DNA from: Anadara kagoshimensis
Taxonomy: Eukaryota; Mollusca; Bivalvia; Arcoida; Arcidae
Assembly (NCBI GenBank): GCA_021292105.1
Contig: CM037857.1
Span: 33,302,680 to 33,366,679, forward strand
Length of the DNA stretch: 64,000 bases
Direction of reading: 5' to 3'
Position 1 is the stretch's first letter, and the number at the start of each line of letters is the position of its first letter. A program made the position numbers and the translations under genes. Of the stretch, positions 1-10,250 are shown piece by piece. A model generated the notes under the pieces. It was given only the letters and a program-made list of their open reading frames with translations. It ran no database searches and was not told the origin of the DNA.

Positions 1-157
1 CCACCCAAGGGAACCAGTAAAATGGCCTTTATTGGCAGGTGGCATTCATATACAAGTTCAAATAATATGAATAAAGAACAATCGGGAAACAATTTTAAGG
101 CCTTTATAAGCAGGTGGCTCTTATATAGAGGTGACATTTAAGGCAGGTTGAACTATA
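1..157. mobile_element. pogo-like MITE family P, 5'-truncated by window edge
   Basis: One of seven copies of a roughly 183-bp non-coding element. Its consensus ends are TACAGTCAAACCTGTCTATA and, inverted, TACAGTCCAACCTGCCTTAA. CAGT termini flanked by TA are typical of pogo/Tigger-type Tc1-mariner relatives. This copy ends in a decayed aactata and starts outside the window. Confidence 0.75.
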
Positions 158-228
158 AAGACAAAAAGATCCAGAAACAATCATCTTAGTGACTTATATT
201 GATCTGTCTCAAGAAAAATAAATACATG

Positions 229-410
229 TACGGTCAAACCTGTCTAAAAAGACCACCTAAGGGAACCAGTAAAAGTGGCCTTTATTGGCAGCTGGCCTTT
301 ATGTACAGGTTCAAATAATATGAATAAAGAACAATCGGGACACAATTCTACTGGCCTTTATAAGCAGGTGACCCTTATATAGCGGTGACCTTTAAGGCAG
401 GTTAGACTGT
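229..410. mobile_element. pogo-like MITE family P, complete copy
   Basis: Full-length copy, 182 bp, in the same orientation as the copy at 1-157 and separated from it by only about 70 bp. It carries the imperfect terminal inverted repeats of the family and no coding potential. Confidence 0.8.
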
Positions 411-537
411 GTTATTATTCTTTTCACAAAAATGTTCCAAATGGCTTAACAAATGCGCAAATGTACATGTATATATATTAATACAAGTTACTAGTAATTG
501 ATTTATTTTCCATTTCTTTGTTATTTCTTACAATGGA

Positions 538-717
538 GTTCGCCAGTGTACCACGTGATAACAGATAATGTTTCTGTGGAGTAATTATTTTATTGGAGAT
601 GGAATCGCTTCACAGTCCCGCTTTTCCCCGTTTTTAGCTGACGTTACTCCAGTAACTTTCTACGTAAACGTTTTCCAAAACGTTAAGGAATATTGATCAC
701 GTGGCACGCTGGCGAAC
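538..717. mobile_element. MITE family H (GTTCGCC ends)
   Basis: A 180-bp element bounded by inverted repeats: GTTCGCCAGTGTACCACGTG on the left and the complement of CACGTGGCACGCTGGCGAAC on the right. A second copy lies at 50715-50907. No target duplication is evident. The stretches 411-537 and 718-1014 hold nothing recognisable. Confidence 0.6.
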
Positions 718-1014
718 TACATTAGACCACTACTATGTCATGTAGGAACTAAATATTTTATGTATGTGGTGTAAATAATTTAACTTATAACAATAAACGC
801 TGACTCAAACAGAGGCCGGGAAACTACAAAAGCTCTTTCGCACTTATGCAGGTTTGCAAACACGATAGTCTCCACCTGGTCTTTCGCACACTCATTGCTT
901 GCAATGTCCGGTTTGAAAGCTTGTCACATCAGTAACTTTCCAAATTTTCCCTGACGATAGGAAGTTTATTAATCTTTAAGGATTCGTCTGTTTGCGTGAG
1001 ATGTTAGAGTAATT

Positions 1015-1225
1015 TTATGGGCTGTCTTGAACTAGCGCAGACTTATGGCGACTTTAAGGCGCTATCCCACAGACCATATGCCAAAAGAAAGCATACCACT
1101 TCTCAAGTCAAATTATCCTGACACCGGGTGAACAATTCAATACTCTATCTTGTTAATACTGACTGGTAGGTCAAGAACCCACGACCACCCACTATCGGGG
1201 CGGACGGTCACCACTTAGCCACAGA
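1015..1225 (-). mobile_element. tRNA-derived SINE family B, decayed fragment
   Basis: Resembles the better-preserved SINE at 58196-58560: it shares the block beginning tttatgggctg, the series of short conserved blocks, and an end resembling a reversed tRNA-like head (cttagccaca). The B-box part is degraded. Confidence 0.5.
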
Positions 1226-1370
1226 AGTTTTCGAGGGAGATGTTGGCTCTAGTATGTTACTATGAAAGCAATCAACAAAAAAGTAAAAGCAATATCAGAC
1301 TGATGTGTTTACCATTTTGTGTCAGTCTGTCGTGCTACTGGTAATTATTGATATGGTTTAAATTACTTAC

Positions 1371-1506
1371 TAAATCCAATTATTTTGTAGGGCACGATAC
1401 CAAATGGCCAGAGATGTTCTGTGTTTGTAACAAGTTTTCTCTCTTCAATACCACTCGACTGAATAGAAAACAACACATAGTACAGGCACAAGTAAATGTA
1501 AATATT

Positions 1507-1589
<83 letters not shown>

Positions 1590-3371
1590 AGAGTTTAATG
1601 TCCAATTATATAAGCGCAATTTCTAAACAATAGGGCGAATTGAAAGGGCGCGTTTTTAATATTTAAAACAATCATAAGGACATTCATTATTTTTTTAAAA
1701 GTTTTTTTCTGTATGAGTCAGTAGTTGCACACAAACGTTATGGTAATATTTATATATCACACGCCACACATGAGTGTATGACAAAACATTATGAAAAAAT
1801 CAAAAATTGCACATGGTACAATTAAAAAACGGGCATTTAGGACGCTGACTGAATACTGGCTATTTGGTTACCATGGTATTAGGACCAACTTGATGGGGTG
1901 GGGGTGGCATGTTTTATAAACTTTAATCAAACAAAATTGAAATATAAATAATTTTGTTATTCTTTTTTTATGGAAAAACTTTCATTTGAAACCTTCATTG
2001 AAATTTAGGACTGAAAATGCCTAAAGACGGAATCAAACAATTTTGAATATTTCTGTGAAAAATAATGTCAAATATTACATAGAATTAAATTTATTTATAT
2101 ACATGACTTACCACTGTGGTATCTGTGTTGCCAGTCGTCAGCATCTGTATCTGTTCGCTATCCAGAATCATGTCACTCCCATACACGTTTTCGTCTGTTA
2201 GTTCGTGAAATATGTTCTCATCTTGTGGCTCTTGTTTTGAGTGGTCAAATTCCTTAAAAAATTAAATTGTTCTTGTCATTTTTATATATTAAAAATTATT
2301 GTTATAGAACACAAACGTGTGTTCGTTTTTGTCCAAAACTGAGGTACGGTATGGTATTTATGATTTTGAAATTAAAATCGAAGAATAAATTATTGACCCG
2401 ACGGTTGTTAAGATTTTAGTTTCGTAAAATGTAATAAGTGAGTTTATGCATGGTAAATACTGACTACCGGTATTTAGTAGATAGGTATGTATAAAGGAGT
2501 TGAGTAATGGTGTTTAACGCCCCAGTCAAGAGTATTTTATTTCTATTGAGACGTCGCCAGCTATAGGCGAAGGTGCAGAAAATTTGCCTGTGCGTTGCGT
2601 TGATGACATTATACAGCATGAATCTTTATCGTGCCACACCTACCATGATCATGACACGGGACCTTGTTCATTCCCATTCGGAAGAACCGTGACTTTCATT
2701 TTGCAATGCCGAGTGCTTGGCGAAAGAACAGTCGCTTCCACCTTTCAAGTCTTGGGTCAAACCCGGTAGGGGTTCGAACTCACGATCGCCTGCTTACTGA
2801 GCGAGCACTCTATCAAGTGAGCTGCCGTAGTTTGTATAAAGAAGATATCCGTGCAAATCTTTGAATAAATTACATTCTAAGGAAAACGAAACTTATTTTT
2901 CTTTTTCATATTTCTAAAATTAAATCAGAATGAACATGTGCTGCTAAAATGACTTAATTATGTGCATTCAAAAACAGCACGAGTTGTTTTGTTATTAAGA
3001 ACTGTAACGTTATAATTACGTGGATAAAAAATAGAGTACAACAATGTTAAATTACGTAAAGTAGGCATAGTAACTTTAGCAACTGGAGTTGTAAATTTCT
3101 TGAATATAGACAAACGGGTTAATTCATATAGTGTTTAAAGATAGACGTATGTTTTCTTTCTAAAATAAAATTTCAATTTTAAAGGAAAAGGGTAAAGTCA
3201 TGTTAAATTTTCAAAAACCAAAACAAAAACTTAAATATAAAATCTAATGAGTGGTGACTGAAAAAAAAGTTTTTTATATTAAAATCCACATGGATATAAA
3301 TTACTAACCTCGTTTAAATTTCTTGAAAAAGCCATAGAAAATGTCAGGATCACGAAACTGAAAACATACAT
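1371..3371 (-). CDS. astacin-family zinc metalloprotease, first three coding exons (partial, continues off the left edge)
   Basis: Three phase-compatible exons on the minus strand. Exon 1 (3371-3309) encodes 21 residues starting MYVFSFVILTFSMAFS, a signal peptide, and ends at donor GTTAGT. Exon 2 (2252-2112) is 141 nt and in phase 0; it follows an AAG acceptor and ends at GTAAGT. It encodes an acidic propeptide containing VYGSDMILDSEQ, which resembles the astacin propeptide aspartate-switch region (F-E-G-D-x-x-L-T-x-E-Q). Exon 3 (1458-1371) follows a CAG acceptor, ends at GTAAGT, and encodes ERKLVTNTEHLWPFGIVPY, matching the start of the mature astacin domain (R...WPxGxVPYxI). Exons for the zinc-binding HExxHxxGFxHE helix would lie beyond position 1. 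A SINE sits in intron 1 and a GA microsatellite just upstream of exon 3 in intron 2. The family normally cleaves extracellular proteins. The exon chain is inferred from splice signals and motif order; no cDNA was available. An upstream in-frame Met near 3470 is possible but would precede the signal peptide. Confidence 0.62.
1512..1595. repeat. (GA)n microsatellite
   Basis: About 84 bp of GA repeat with a few interruptions, inside intron 2 of the astacin-like gene, about 50 bp upstream of the exon 3 acceptor. On the sense (minus) strand it is a CT tract. Confidence 0.95.
2497..2830 (-). mobile_element. tRNA-derived SINE family A, nearly full length
   Basis: Read on the minus strand, the 5' end is tRNA-like: an A-box-like block matching family consensus TAGCTCAGTTGGTAGAG and a B box from GGGGTTCGAACTCACG reversed. 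The body has a central conserved domain (tgtttaacgccccagtcaag ... gacgtcgccagctatagg). It sits in intron 1 of the astacin-like gene. Bivalve genomes carry tRNA SINEs with conserved central domains; assignment to a named family was not possible. Confidence 0.8.
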
Positions 3372-3750
3372 GATTGTCTTCTTGTGAAGAACCAACTGAT
3401 AATGGAAGTATGTAAACGTAGAGAGTGACTTTATACTCAAGGGGATTAGAAAAATCACGATGAAAGACACTCAGAATTTTAGGACTGGCGTGAACAAAAA
3501 TCTCATAAATCGGTTAATCCAAAGCCATAACAGTAGTACAAATGTATTAGTGCTGGTTTCGTGGTTCTTCATGACTGGGTTATATTTACAGTCCAACTGA
3601 TCACCTAATTACAACCCCAGTACAACTTTAGTACATATAGGTCAATGGTTCCTTACGGTTAAGGATGTATGCATAATTTCTATGAAATGAAAACGTGTAA
3701 AAGGTGAGGTGTAAGACTTCCATTTGTACACATATCCTTTTAATTCTAAA
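3372..3750. other. upstream region of the astacin-like gene
   Basis: Should contain the 5' untranslated sequence and promoter of the astacin-like gene. I see no TATA box at a convincing distance, nor any repeat. Confidence 0.4.
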
Positions 3751-3836
3751 TACAGTCAAAACTGTCTATAAAGGCCATCCAAGAAAACAAGTAAAACTGA
3801 CCTTTATAGGCAGATGGCCTTTATATGCAGGTTCAA
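3751..3836. mobile_element. pogo-like MITE family P, left half only
   Basis: Begins with the intact terminus TACAGTCAAAACTGTCTATA, follows the family consensus for about 86 bp, then stops abruptly at an A-rich junction. Confidence 0.7.
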
Positions 3837-3980
3837 AAAAAATTCTGGTCAATGTCAGTTGAGAATTCAAAATTTCATTGGGCTTATTTGGAAGAACGTT
3901 TTTCCATCACCATTTAACCTCCACTGATACACTTGTCATTATATCCCATGTACATGTAGTATGTAAGTAATACATACACC

Positions 3981-4245
3981 GAGTTTAGTAATGGTGTTTA
4001 ACGTCCCAGTCAATGATATTTCACTTATATCGAGACGTTGCCAGCTAAAGGCGAAGGTGCAGAAATTTTTGTCTGTGCGTTCCGCTGATGGAATTATACA
4101 TCATGGTTCTTTACCGTGCCACGCTTTCCATCCGCCAAATCCTTAACTTTCATTCCGTAATGCCGGGTACTTGGCGAAAGAACATTTACTAATACGTACT
4201 TTAAGTCTTTGGCCAGACCACTCTACCAACTGAGCTACCGCACCG
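3981..4245 (-). mobile_element. tRNA-derived SINE family A, internally deleted
   Basis: Same family as 2497-2830. The A-box end (CTCTACCAACTGAGCTACCG, reversed) is well preserved, but the B box has been deleted, so this copy should be transcriptionally dead. Confidence 0.75.
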
Positions 4246-4439
4246 GATTTCTATCTTATTTCATCTATTGAAGCATTCATATAATCAGTATTGTGATATG
4301 CCATTTTTTCAATTTAATCATAAAATACACTTTAAAGATGGTATATGACATCACGACTAGAATAAACTATAACTAATTGGTGCGGAATCCGCGCCTAAAA
4401 TCGACCTCTAGTCACCTATATATGGGCAGTTACTATCAA

Positions 4440-4548
4440 TCTCAGTAGCTTGTGGGACACTAGCTATCCATATCTTGGTCACTCGGCAGTCGAACTTCGA
4501 CTCCTTCTTATTAGCTCAGTGTTAAACTTTCGACAGGTCTGTACTGTA
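4440..4548. mobile_element. MITE family G, right-end fragment
   Basis: Ends in GTTAAACTTTCGACAGGTCT followed by GTACTGTA, the right terminal inverted repeat of family G (ends CAGTACAGACCTGTCGAAAG, TA target). The left end is missing or unrecognisable. The stretch 4549-5078 is AT-rich with no gene or repeat that I recognise. Confidence 0.6.
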
Positions 4549-5529
4549 GCACTCATATCAAATCGTTTGAGATGGTTTGTTTGTGAAATATTGATAGAAT
4601 TTTGATGATATGTGGATAGAAACAAAGTTAATAAACTACAATATTGAAGATTTTGCATTTCCCTTTTTATGATATGCGGCACGAAATCTAGTTCATTTCC
4701 AATAACTAACAATCAATCATGCTCACTTTATACAGTCAGTGTGAGTGGTGTTTAATTTGTGTCGGCAATGATAAAACCTTATTAAACATAATTTTTATTG
4801 ATATATAACATGTATTTTGAAATAAATGAGTCAGGAAGCAACACCGACTGCTGCTAGCCAGGACCCTGTTGTTCATAGCTCCCTTAATTTAACTAGTTTG
4901 TAAATCAAATTTTGTATTTTGTGTTGTTGAAAATAATTGTCATTATCAAATTAAACATTTTAAGTCATAATTGTATTTTTATATAAAACATTTTTAATTT
5001 TAATATCATTTTGAATTTTTATTAACCATTTGGTAAAGCTAGGCATCTTTGATCGGTCCAAGTCTAGCCAACTACACGTGCAGTAAGGACATGTGGAAAG
5101 TTTAACACTGAGCTAACACACAGGGGTCGAAACTCGGGTGTCGAGTGGTCAAATTATGGCAAGTGGATGGATAGCCCTGTAACAACCCACTTTGAAAAAA
5201 TTACGCACTTTGAAAAATTTTTTCAAATCGCGTTAAATTCGGGACAAGCTCAACGCACTTTGAAAAATTTTTTCAAAGTGCGTTAAAAAATGGTTCAGCT
5301 CAACGCACTTTGAAAAAAATATTTTTTTATTTCAAAGAGCGTTAAAAAACACCTGTGACAACCCACTTTGAAAAAATTACGCACTTTGAAAAATTTTCTT
5401 CTCAACCATAAAACATCTTTGATTTCAACAATTTTCTTGGAGCTCTTCTTTACGGGAGACCCGATAATAACCAACAGGAATAAACATGCACCAGGCAGTT
5501 TGATAGACAGTACGTTCAAAATGGCAAAG

Positions 5530-5536
<7 letters not shown>

Positions 5537-5590
<54 letters not shown>
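5537..5590. repeat. (GA)n microsatellite
   Basis: A pure GA run inside the foldback element. A GT microsatellite follows about 50 bp later (5639-5680). Confidence 0.95.
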
Positions 5591-5593
<3 letters not shown>

Positions 5594-5637
5594 ATTAAAA
5601 GAAAACGAATTGCCAACTTGTCGATCTTTGTCAATTT

Positions 5638-5638
<1 letters not shown>

Positions 5639-5680
<42 letters not shown>
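5639..5680. repeat. (GT)n microsatellite
   Basis: About 21 GT units inside the foldback element. Confidence 0.95.
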
Positions 5681-5683
<3 letters not shown>

Positions 5684-5884
5684 AGCATATTCTAGTAATA
5701 TAAACAGGTCTGGAATACAACTATATAACGACATGAGAACCCTTGATAGTTAAGCAGTCAGGACGTCGGAACAATGGCAATTATAGCCGATATAACTGCA
5801 ATTGATGTAGCAGGCAAAATTAATAATGCGTTTTACTACATGAAAAGTAGGAGGTTTGGCGCGTGTGGGACCCCTATATGCAGT

Positions 5885-6035
5885 AACTACCACAAATGTA
5901 GTAACTTTTACAAATCTGAAATGTAATGAAAAAGTGTCACATTTGTAGTATCGAACCACAAATGTAGTAAGTTTGGTCAAAAATGTAGTAAATGTTTTTC
6001 ACAAATGTAGTAAAATTTTACCACAAATGCAACAA
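5885..6035. repeat. caaatgtagtaa short tandem or dispersed motif
   Basis: The 12-bp motif caaatgtagtaa recurs about six times with variable spacers within 150 bp, in the interior of the foldback element. Confidence 0.7.
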
Positions 6036-6323
6036 CTAAAAAAAAAAGATAAATTGTATTTTTTTCACAATTGGTAATATCTCGGCTATTCATGGTTCAT
6101 GCATATGTGAACAGTCATTTTCAGCTGTGACAAGGCTACTACAAGAGAGTTCCGAGATGAATTTCACGTCTCCAGGATATTTATTAGTCGCCGCTTCGAA
6201 GATATAATTTTTTGATTTGTTATTAGTCACCCCCGCCCCATCTTCGATGGGTTGAATTTTATTTATTTGTTATGGCATGTTTAATTGTTTAATGATGTAC
6301 TTTCTGTCACGGAAGATAATTTC

Positions 6324-6480
6324 CGTGTGTGAGAGATCACTGCTTCGAACCCCGGCAGGATCTGACCAAGACTTCTTGAAAATGATATTGAGAAATGAAA
6401 GCCATTGGAGTAATTTGGATAAGACCTTACAACCGATGCCCCATGTCGACGCAGATGTTACACGATAAAGTGCACTCCTT
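6324..6480 (+). mobile_element. tRNA-derived SINE family A, 5'-truncated fragment
   Basis: Plus-strand copy starting within the B box (CTTCGAACCCCGGCAGGATC), then the family body as far as the block before the central domain. It lies inside the foldback element. Confidence 0.6.
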
Positions 6481-6847
6481 AACCCTAAATTTCAAATTCC
6501 AAACAGGAAACATCTCGCATCTATATATGTTTAAATTCTTTTGTTAATAAAATTTATGAAATGTAATGTGTTATATAATGCATTGCTTTAGTAAAGTAAT
6601 TGTAATATAATGCATTACTTTCCAAAATGCAAGTAATTGTAATTAATTGTAATATAATGCTAGTTTTGCCAAAGTAATTGTAATGTAATGCATTACATGT
6701 ACATTGCAATGTAATTCGTCGCCCCATGTCTCACGCCCGCCATAAACGGTTAACCACACCACCACTTTATATCGAATGTAGGTCCAAGTCGTACCATAAT
6801 GGCAACGGGCCTTACATTTTTATTGTATTGTCTATTGTTGTGGTGGG

Positions 6848-6855
<8 letters not shown>

Positions 6856-6905
<50 letters not shown>
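6856..6905. repeat. poly-G tract, about 50 bp
   Basis: Uninterrupted run of about 50 G residues following ttttttc. It could be a true homopolymer and potential quadruplex, or a length artefact of sequencing or assembly. Confidence 0.9.
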
Positions 6906-6906
<1 letters not shown>

Positions 6907-8084
6907 AGCTTTTGGTTACTGGCATTTGTCCAATACCACAATTTTTAGACATCTTTAACACCAATTGAATATTTGTGTTTCCTCTCTTGAACATACAACT
7001 ACTACAATACTACGCATTTGAGCAGGAGATACTACTCCCGGAGCATCTGATCTCACCTCCATGTCTGTCTGGAGATCCGCGCTTCTATTCTTACATATAT
7101 TTGCAAGCTATTTAGTTTCGCGAGAAAGAAATACACATTGGTATTGTTTGTGTGGATTTATGTGTTCAATGGCCAAACTAATATATATATTCCATTTTCA
7201 AATTTGAACTAAATCGGACAACAAATAAGACTAAACCGGCCGATTATGCGTTTATAGTAACGGCGGATATCTTTGATATGGCGCGGGAACGCCAACAAAA
7301 CTTTTAATCTTTACAAACCATGGGCCTTTCACACCAAATTCGGTTCAAATTGGCCCAGTGGTTTCATTGTAAATATACATGATTTACGGTCAGGATATAT
7401 ATGGTATAGGTACTACATATCGCAAATATAGGTGTTTTCCCAAAATGCCCCCCTTGTAACCCCCTCCTCCTCACCCCGACACCCTAGGCTGCTAACCACA
7501 TTTTGAAACTGGTTTTCACATTCTGCGACATACAAACGCTAACCCTGCTATTAGTTATGTTGGTTAAAACTTGTGTTGGCTGTTGTAGATCATTCAATCA
7601 CAAATGAAAATATGCGTTGAACGAAGTGAATAAATTTAAATGTACCTTATTAACGCAGTTTTTTTTTCCAATTCGCGTTGAACTTGTCCCACATCAACAC
7701 GGTTTGAAAAACAATTCAAAGTGCGTAATTTTTTCAAAGTGGGTCGAATTTTATATGTACCTCATTAACGCACTTTGAAGTATTTTTCAAAGTGCGTTGA
7801 GCTGAACCATTTTTTAACGCACTTTGAAAAAAAATTTCAAAGTGCGTTGAGCTTGTCCTGAATTTGACGCGATTTGAAAAATTTTTTCAAAGTGCGTAAT
7901 TTTTTCAAAGTGGGTTGCTACATAGCCCCCAAGATAAACTGCCAAAAAGCGAGATATGGCTTACGAGGGATTGAGCTGTATTGCACTGATGTGTTGCCTG
8001 CCTCAGTGTTAAACTTTCGAGTGGTCTGTACTCTTTTAGACTCAAACAGACTCTATACAAGAGCAAACGAAATACAATGTTTTT

Positions 8085-8275
8085 ATATTTCACAATGTTT
8101 TACAGAAGAAAGTTCCTTATAACATCACATTTTTATACTTCACAATGTTTTACAGAAGAAAGCACATCATAACATCACATTTTTGTATTTTTACAGACGA
8201 ATGTACCCTATAACATCACATTTTTGGATTTTTACAGAGAAAGCACATCATAACATAACATTTTTGGATTTTTTC
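8085..8275. repeat. short tandem repeat of about 50-58 bp next to GPCR 3' end
   Basis: Three to four degenerate copies of a unit containing cacaatgttttacagaagaa and ataacatcacatttttg. The last copy overlaps the final codons of the GPCR, so the C-terminal end of that protein may derive from repeat sequence. Confidence 0.7.
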
Positions 8276-9338
8276 TTTTTGGTACCAACACAGAATATAT
8301 TTGATAACACTTTTTGTACTTTTTACGGTATATAGAATTAGTGAAGACATAGATTATAAAGTTGAAAGAGTTGGTACAAATCAGAAGTGTTAAAGTCAAC
8401 ATATTTACCAGTATAAGACTGTTTAAGGACATTTTATAAACATCAATGCCGGAAACGTGAAGAAACACTAATACACCAAAAGTATCGAACGGCATTGTGC
8501 ACAAAAGATATAATATACTTATAAAAACCAAAGTAATAGTTAATTTTTTTTCATATATGTACGCTATTCGACTATTTTGTCCACCAAATTCGCGAATCAT
8601 TCTTGCACTAGAAAAAACGCCACAAATGATAACAGTATTTAAAATGGACACAACCAGAACCGGAACTGCGTCAGAAACTAATATGATAAAGATAGAGTAG
8701 TTCCGAAGAAACGGGCTATTTTGGAGTTCAGCAATGGTTAATTCTACAGGAAACATATCCAGATGACAAGTTTCTATGCAGTGTAGATTTACTTTGTATG
8801 ATCTGAATAAAGGAATGGTAATTATAAAACAAAACAAACAAGCGAGTACATTTAATTTTACTCCGAAACTGCGTGTCCATACCTCTCGTATACGGAATGG
8901 AAATATTACTGCGCATGTTCTCTCTAATGTCACTAGGATAAGACACATTCGGGATATCCGTTCAGGAAACTGAACAATTCGGAATAAATGGTATCTAGAA
9001 ACGGAGAGTTGTTGAATGTATGGGTCACAATATAACTCAGAATTGTGAACGATGATATATATAAAGGTTAAGATCAGAAATGCCAAATCAGCACTTGTTA
9101 ATCCAATAAGAAGCATTGTTGTACACGTTTTAACGACATGTCGTATTAACACAACCAATGTTAAACTGTTTCCTAAAATACCGAACACAACTACTATTGG
9201 TGACACAATTTTATATAAAGCAAATATAAATGGTTTCATATCGATAACTTCCTCATACTCCATAAAATCCATCCTGTCTAAAGAATCATTAACACCAAGA
9301 TCGCTACACATCACGAAATCGGACAGATTAGAAGACAT
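8232..9338 (-). CDS. rhodopsin-class G-protein-coupled receptor, single exon, peptide-receptor-like
   Basis: Intact 368-residue receptor in one exon. The start is the ATG at 9338; the frame is open four codons further, to a GTG, which is not a credible start. Visible class A landmarks, in order: N-glycosylation site near the N-terminus; TM1 with GN (N57); TM2 LTSADLAF (D84); a Cys before TM3; TM3 ending LERTCAVIF, where Glu-Arg replaces Asp-Arg-Tyr; Cys residues in the second extracellular loop; TM6 LLCTMPFD, which keeps the CxxP pattern; TM7 NSFNFIIY, which replaces NPxxY; then a basic C-tail. This pattern resembles invertebrate FMRFamide/myosuppressin-type or orphan lophotrochozoan receptors, many of which are intronless. 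The ligand cannot be read from sequence. The receptor would sit in the plasma membrane and signal through G proteins. The start codon is separated by only some 15 bp from a huge TTG/CTG microsatellite, so the 5' untranslated region or promoter must be repeat-rich or lie beyond it. Confidence 0.88.
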   Translation of the reverse strand: MSSNLSDFVMCSDLGVNDSLDRMDFMEYEEVIDMKPFIFALYKIVSPIVVVFGILGNSLTLVVLIRHVVKTCTTMLLIGLTSADLAFLILTFIYIIVHNSELYCDPYIQQLSVSRYHLFRIVQFPERISRMCLILVTLERTCAVIFPFRIREVWTRSFGVKLNVLACLFCFIITIPLFRSYKVNLHCIETCHLDMFPVELTIAELQNSPFLRNYSIFIILVSDAVPVLVVSILNTVIICGVFSSARMIREFGGQNSRIAYIYEKKLTITLVFISILYLLCTMPFDTFGVLVFLHVSGIDVYKMSLNSLILVNMLTLTLLICTNSFNFIIYVFTNSIYRKKYKKCYQIYSVLVPKRKNPKMLCYDVLSL

Positions 9339-9352
9339 GTTGTACAACACTG

Positions 9353-9667
9353 TTGTTGTTTGTTGTTGTTGATATTGTTTCTGCTATTATCGTTGTTGTT
9401 GCTGTTGGTGTTATTGTTGTTTGTCGCTATTGTTGTTGTTGCTGCTGCTGTTGATGTTGTTGTTGCTGCTATTGTTGTTGTTGCTGCTGCTATTGATGTT
9501 GTTGCTGTTGATGTTGTTGTTGCTGCTATTGATGTTGTTGCTTTTGCTGCTATTGTTGTTGCTGTTGTTGTTGTTGCTGCTGCTATTGTTGTTGCTGTTG
9601 TTGTTGCTGTTGTTGTTGTTGCTGTTGTTGTTGTTGCTGCTGCTATTGTTGTTGCTGTTGTTGTTGC

Positions 9668-9698
<31 letters not shown>

Positions 9699-10250
9699 GC
9701 TGTTGTTGTTGTTGCTGCTATTGTTGTTGTTGCTGCTGCTATTGTTGTTGCTGTTGTTGTTGCTGTTGTTGCTGTTGTTGTTGCTGTTGTTGTTGCTGTT
9801 GTTGTTGTTGCTGCTATTGTTGTTGTTGCTGCTGCTATTGTTGTTGCTGTTGTTGTTGTTGCTGTTGTTGTTGTTGCTGCTATTGTTGTTGTTGCTGCTG
9901 CTATTGTTGTTGCTGTTGTTGTTGCTGTTGTTGCTGTTGTTGTTGCTGTTGTTGTTGCTGTTGTTGTTGTTGCTGCTATTGTTGTTGTTGCTGCTGCTAT
10001 TGTTGTTGCTGTTGTTGTTGTTGCTGTTGTTGTTGTTGCTGCTGCTATTGTTGTTGTTGCTGCTGCTATTGTTGTTGTTGTTGTTGCTGTTGTTGTTGCT
10101 GTTGTTGTTGTTGCTGCTATTGTTGTTGTTGCTGCTGCTATTGTTGTTGCTGCTATTGTTGTTGCTGTTGTTGTTGCTGTTGTTGTTGTTGCTGCTATTG
10201 ATGTTGTCGTTGCTGCTGTTGTTATTGTTGTTCATTGCTATTGTTGTTAA
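9353..10250. repeat. (TTG/CTG)n compound trinucleotide microsatellite, about 0.9 kb
   Basis: Almost 900 bp of TTG with interspersed CTG and ATT triplets, arranged in repeated blocks (ctgctgctattgttgttgct and similar), so it is a microsatellite with higher-order structure. All open frames through it (poly-Leu, poly-Val/Ala, poly-Asn/Ser) are by-products of the period of three. Confidence 0.97.

Larger units (their letters stand above)
5178..7922. mobile_element. hairpin-tiled foldback transposon, 2.7 kb, TGTARCAAC termini
   Basis: The left arm (5178-5400) and right arm (about 7650-7922) are inverted copies of each other. Ends are TGTAACAACCCACTTTG and, inverted, TGTAGCAACCCACTTTG. Each arm is built of smaller palindromes such as gcactttgaaaaattttttc followed by aaagtgc, separated by spacers such as gttgagcttgtcc. 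Each arm also has a second, inner copy of the terminal motif (5354 on the left, about 7740 on the right). TAGCCC at 5172-5177 and 7923-7928 is a 6-bp target duplication. The interior carries GA, GT and poly-G tracts, a SINE fragment and a short caaatgtagtaa repeat, but no convincing gene, so the element is non-autonomous. The family is unresolved; superfamilies reported with duplications of about 6 bp include IS3EU and Dada. Confidence 0.75.
5079..8033. mobile_element. MITE family G, split by the foldback element
   Basis: The left part (5079-5177) has the family G left end (cagtaaggacatgtggaaag, then tttaacactgagctaac). The right part (7929-8033) ends in CAGTGTTAAACTTTCGAGTG followed by GTCTGTACTC. 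The two parts join across the 2745-bp foldback element at 5178-7922 and together have the expected length of about 200 bp. Confidence 0.65.
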
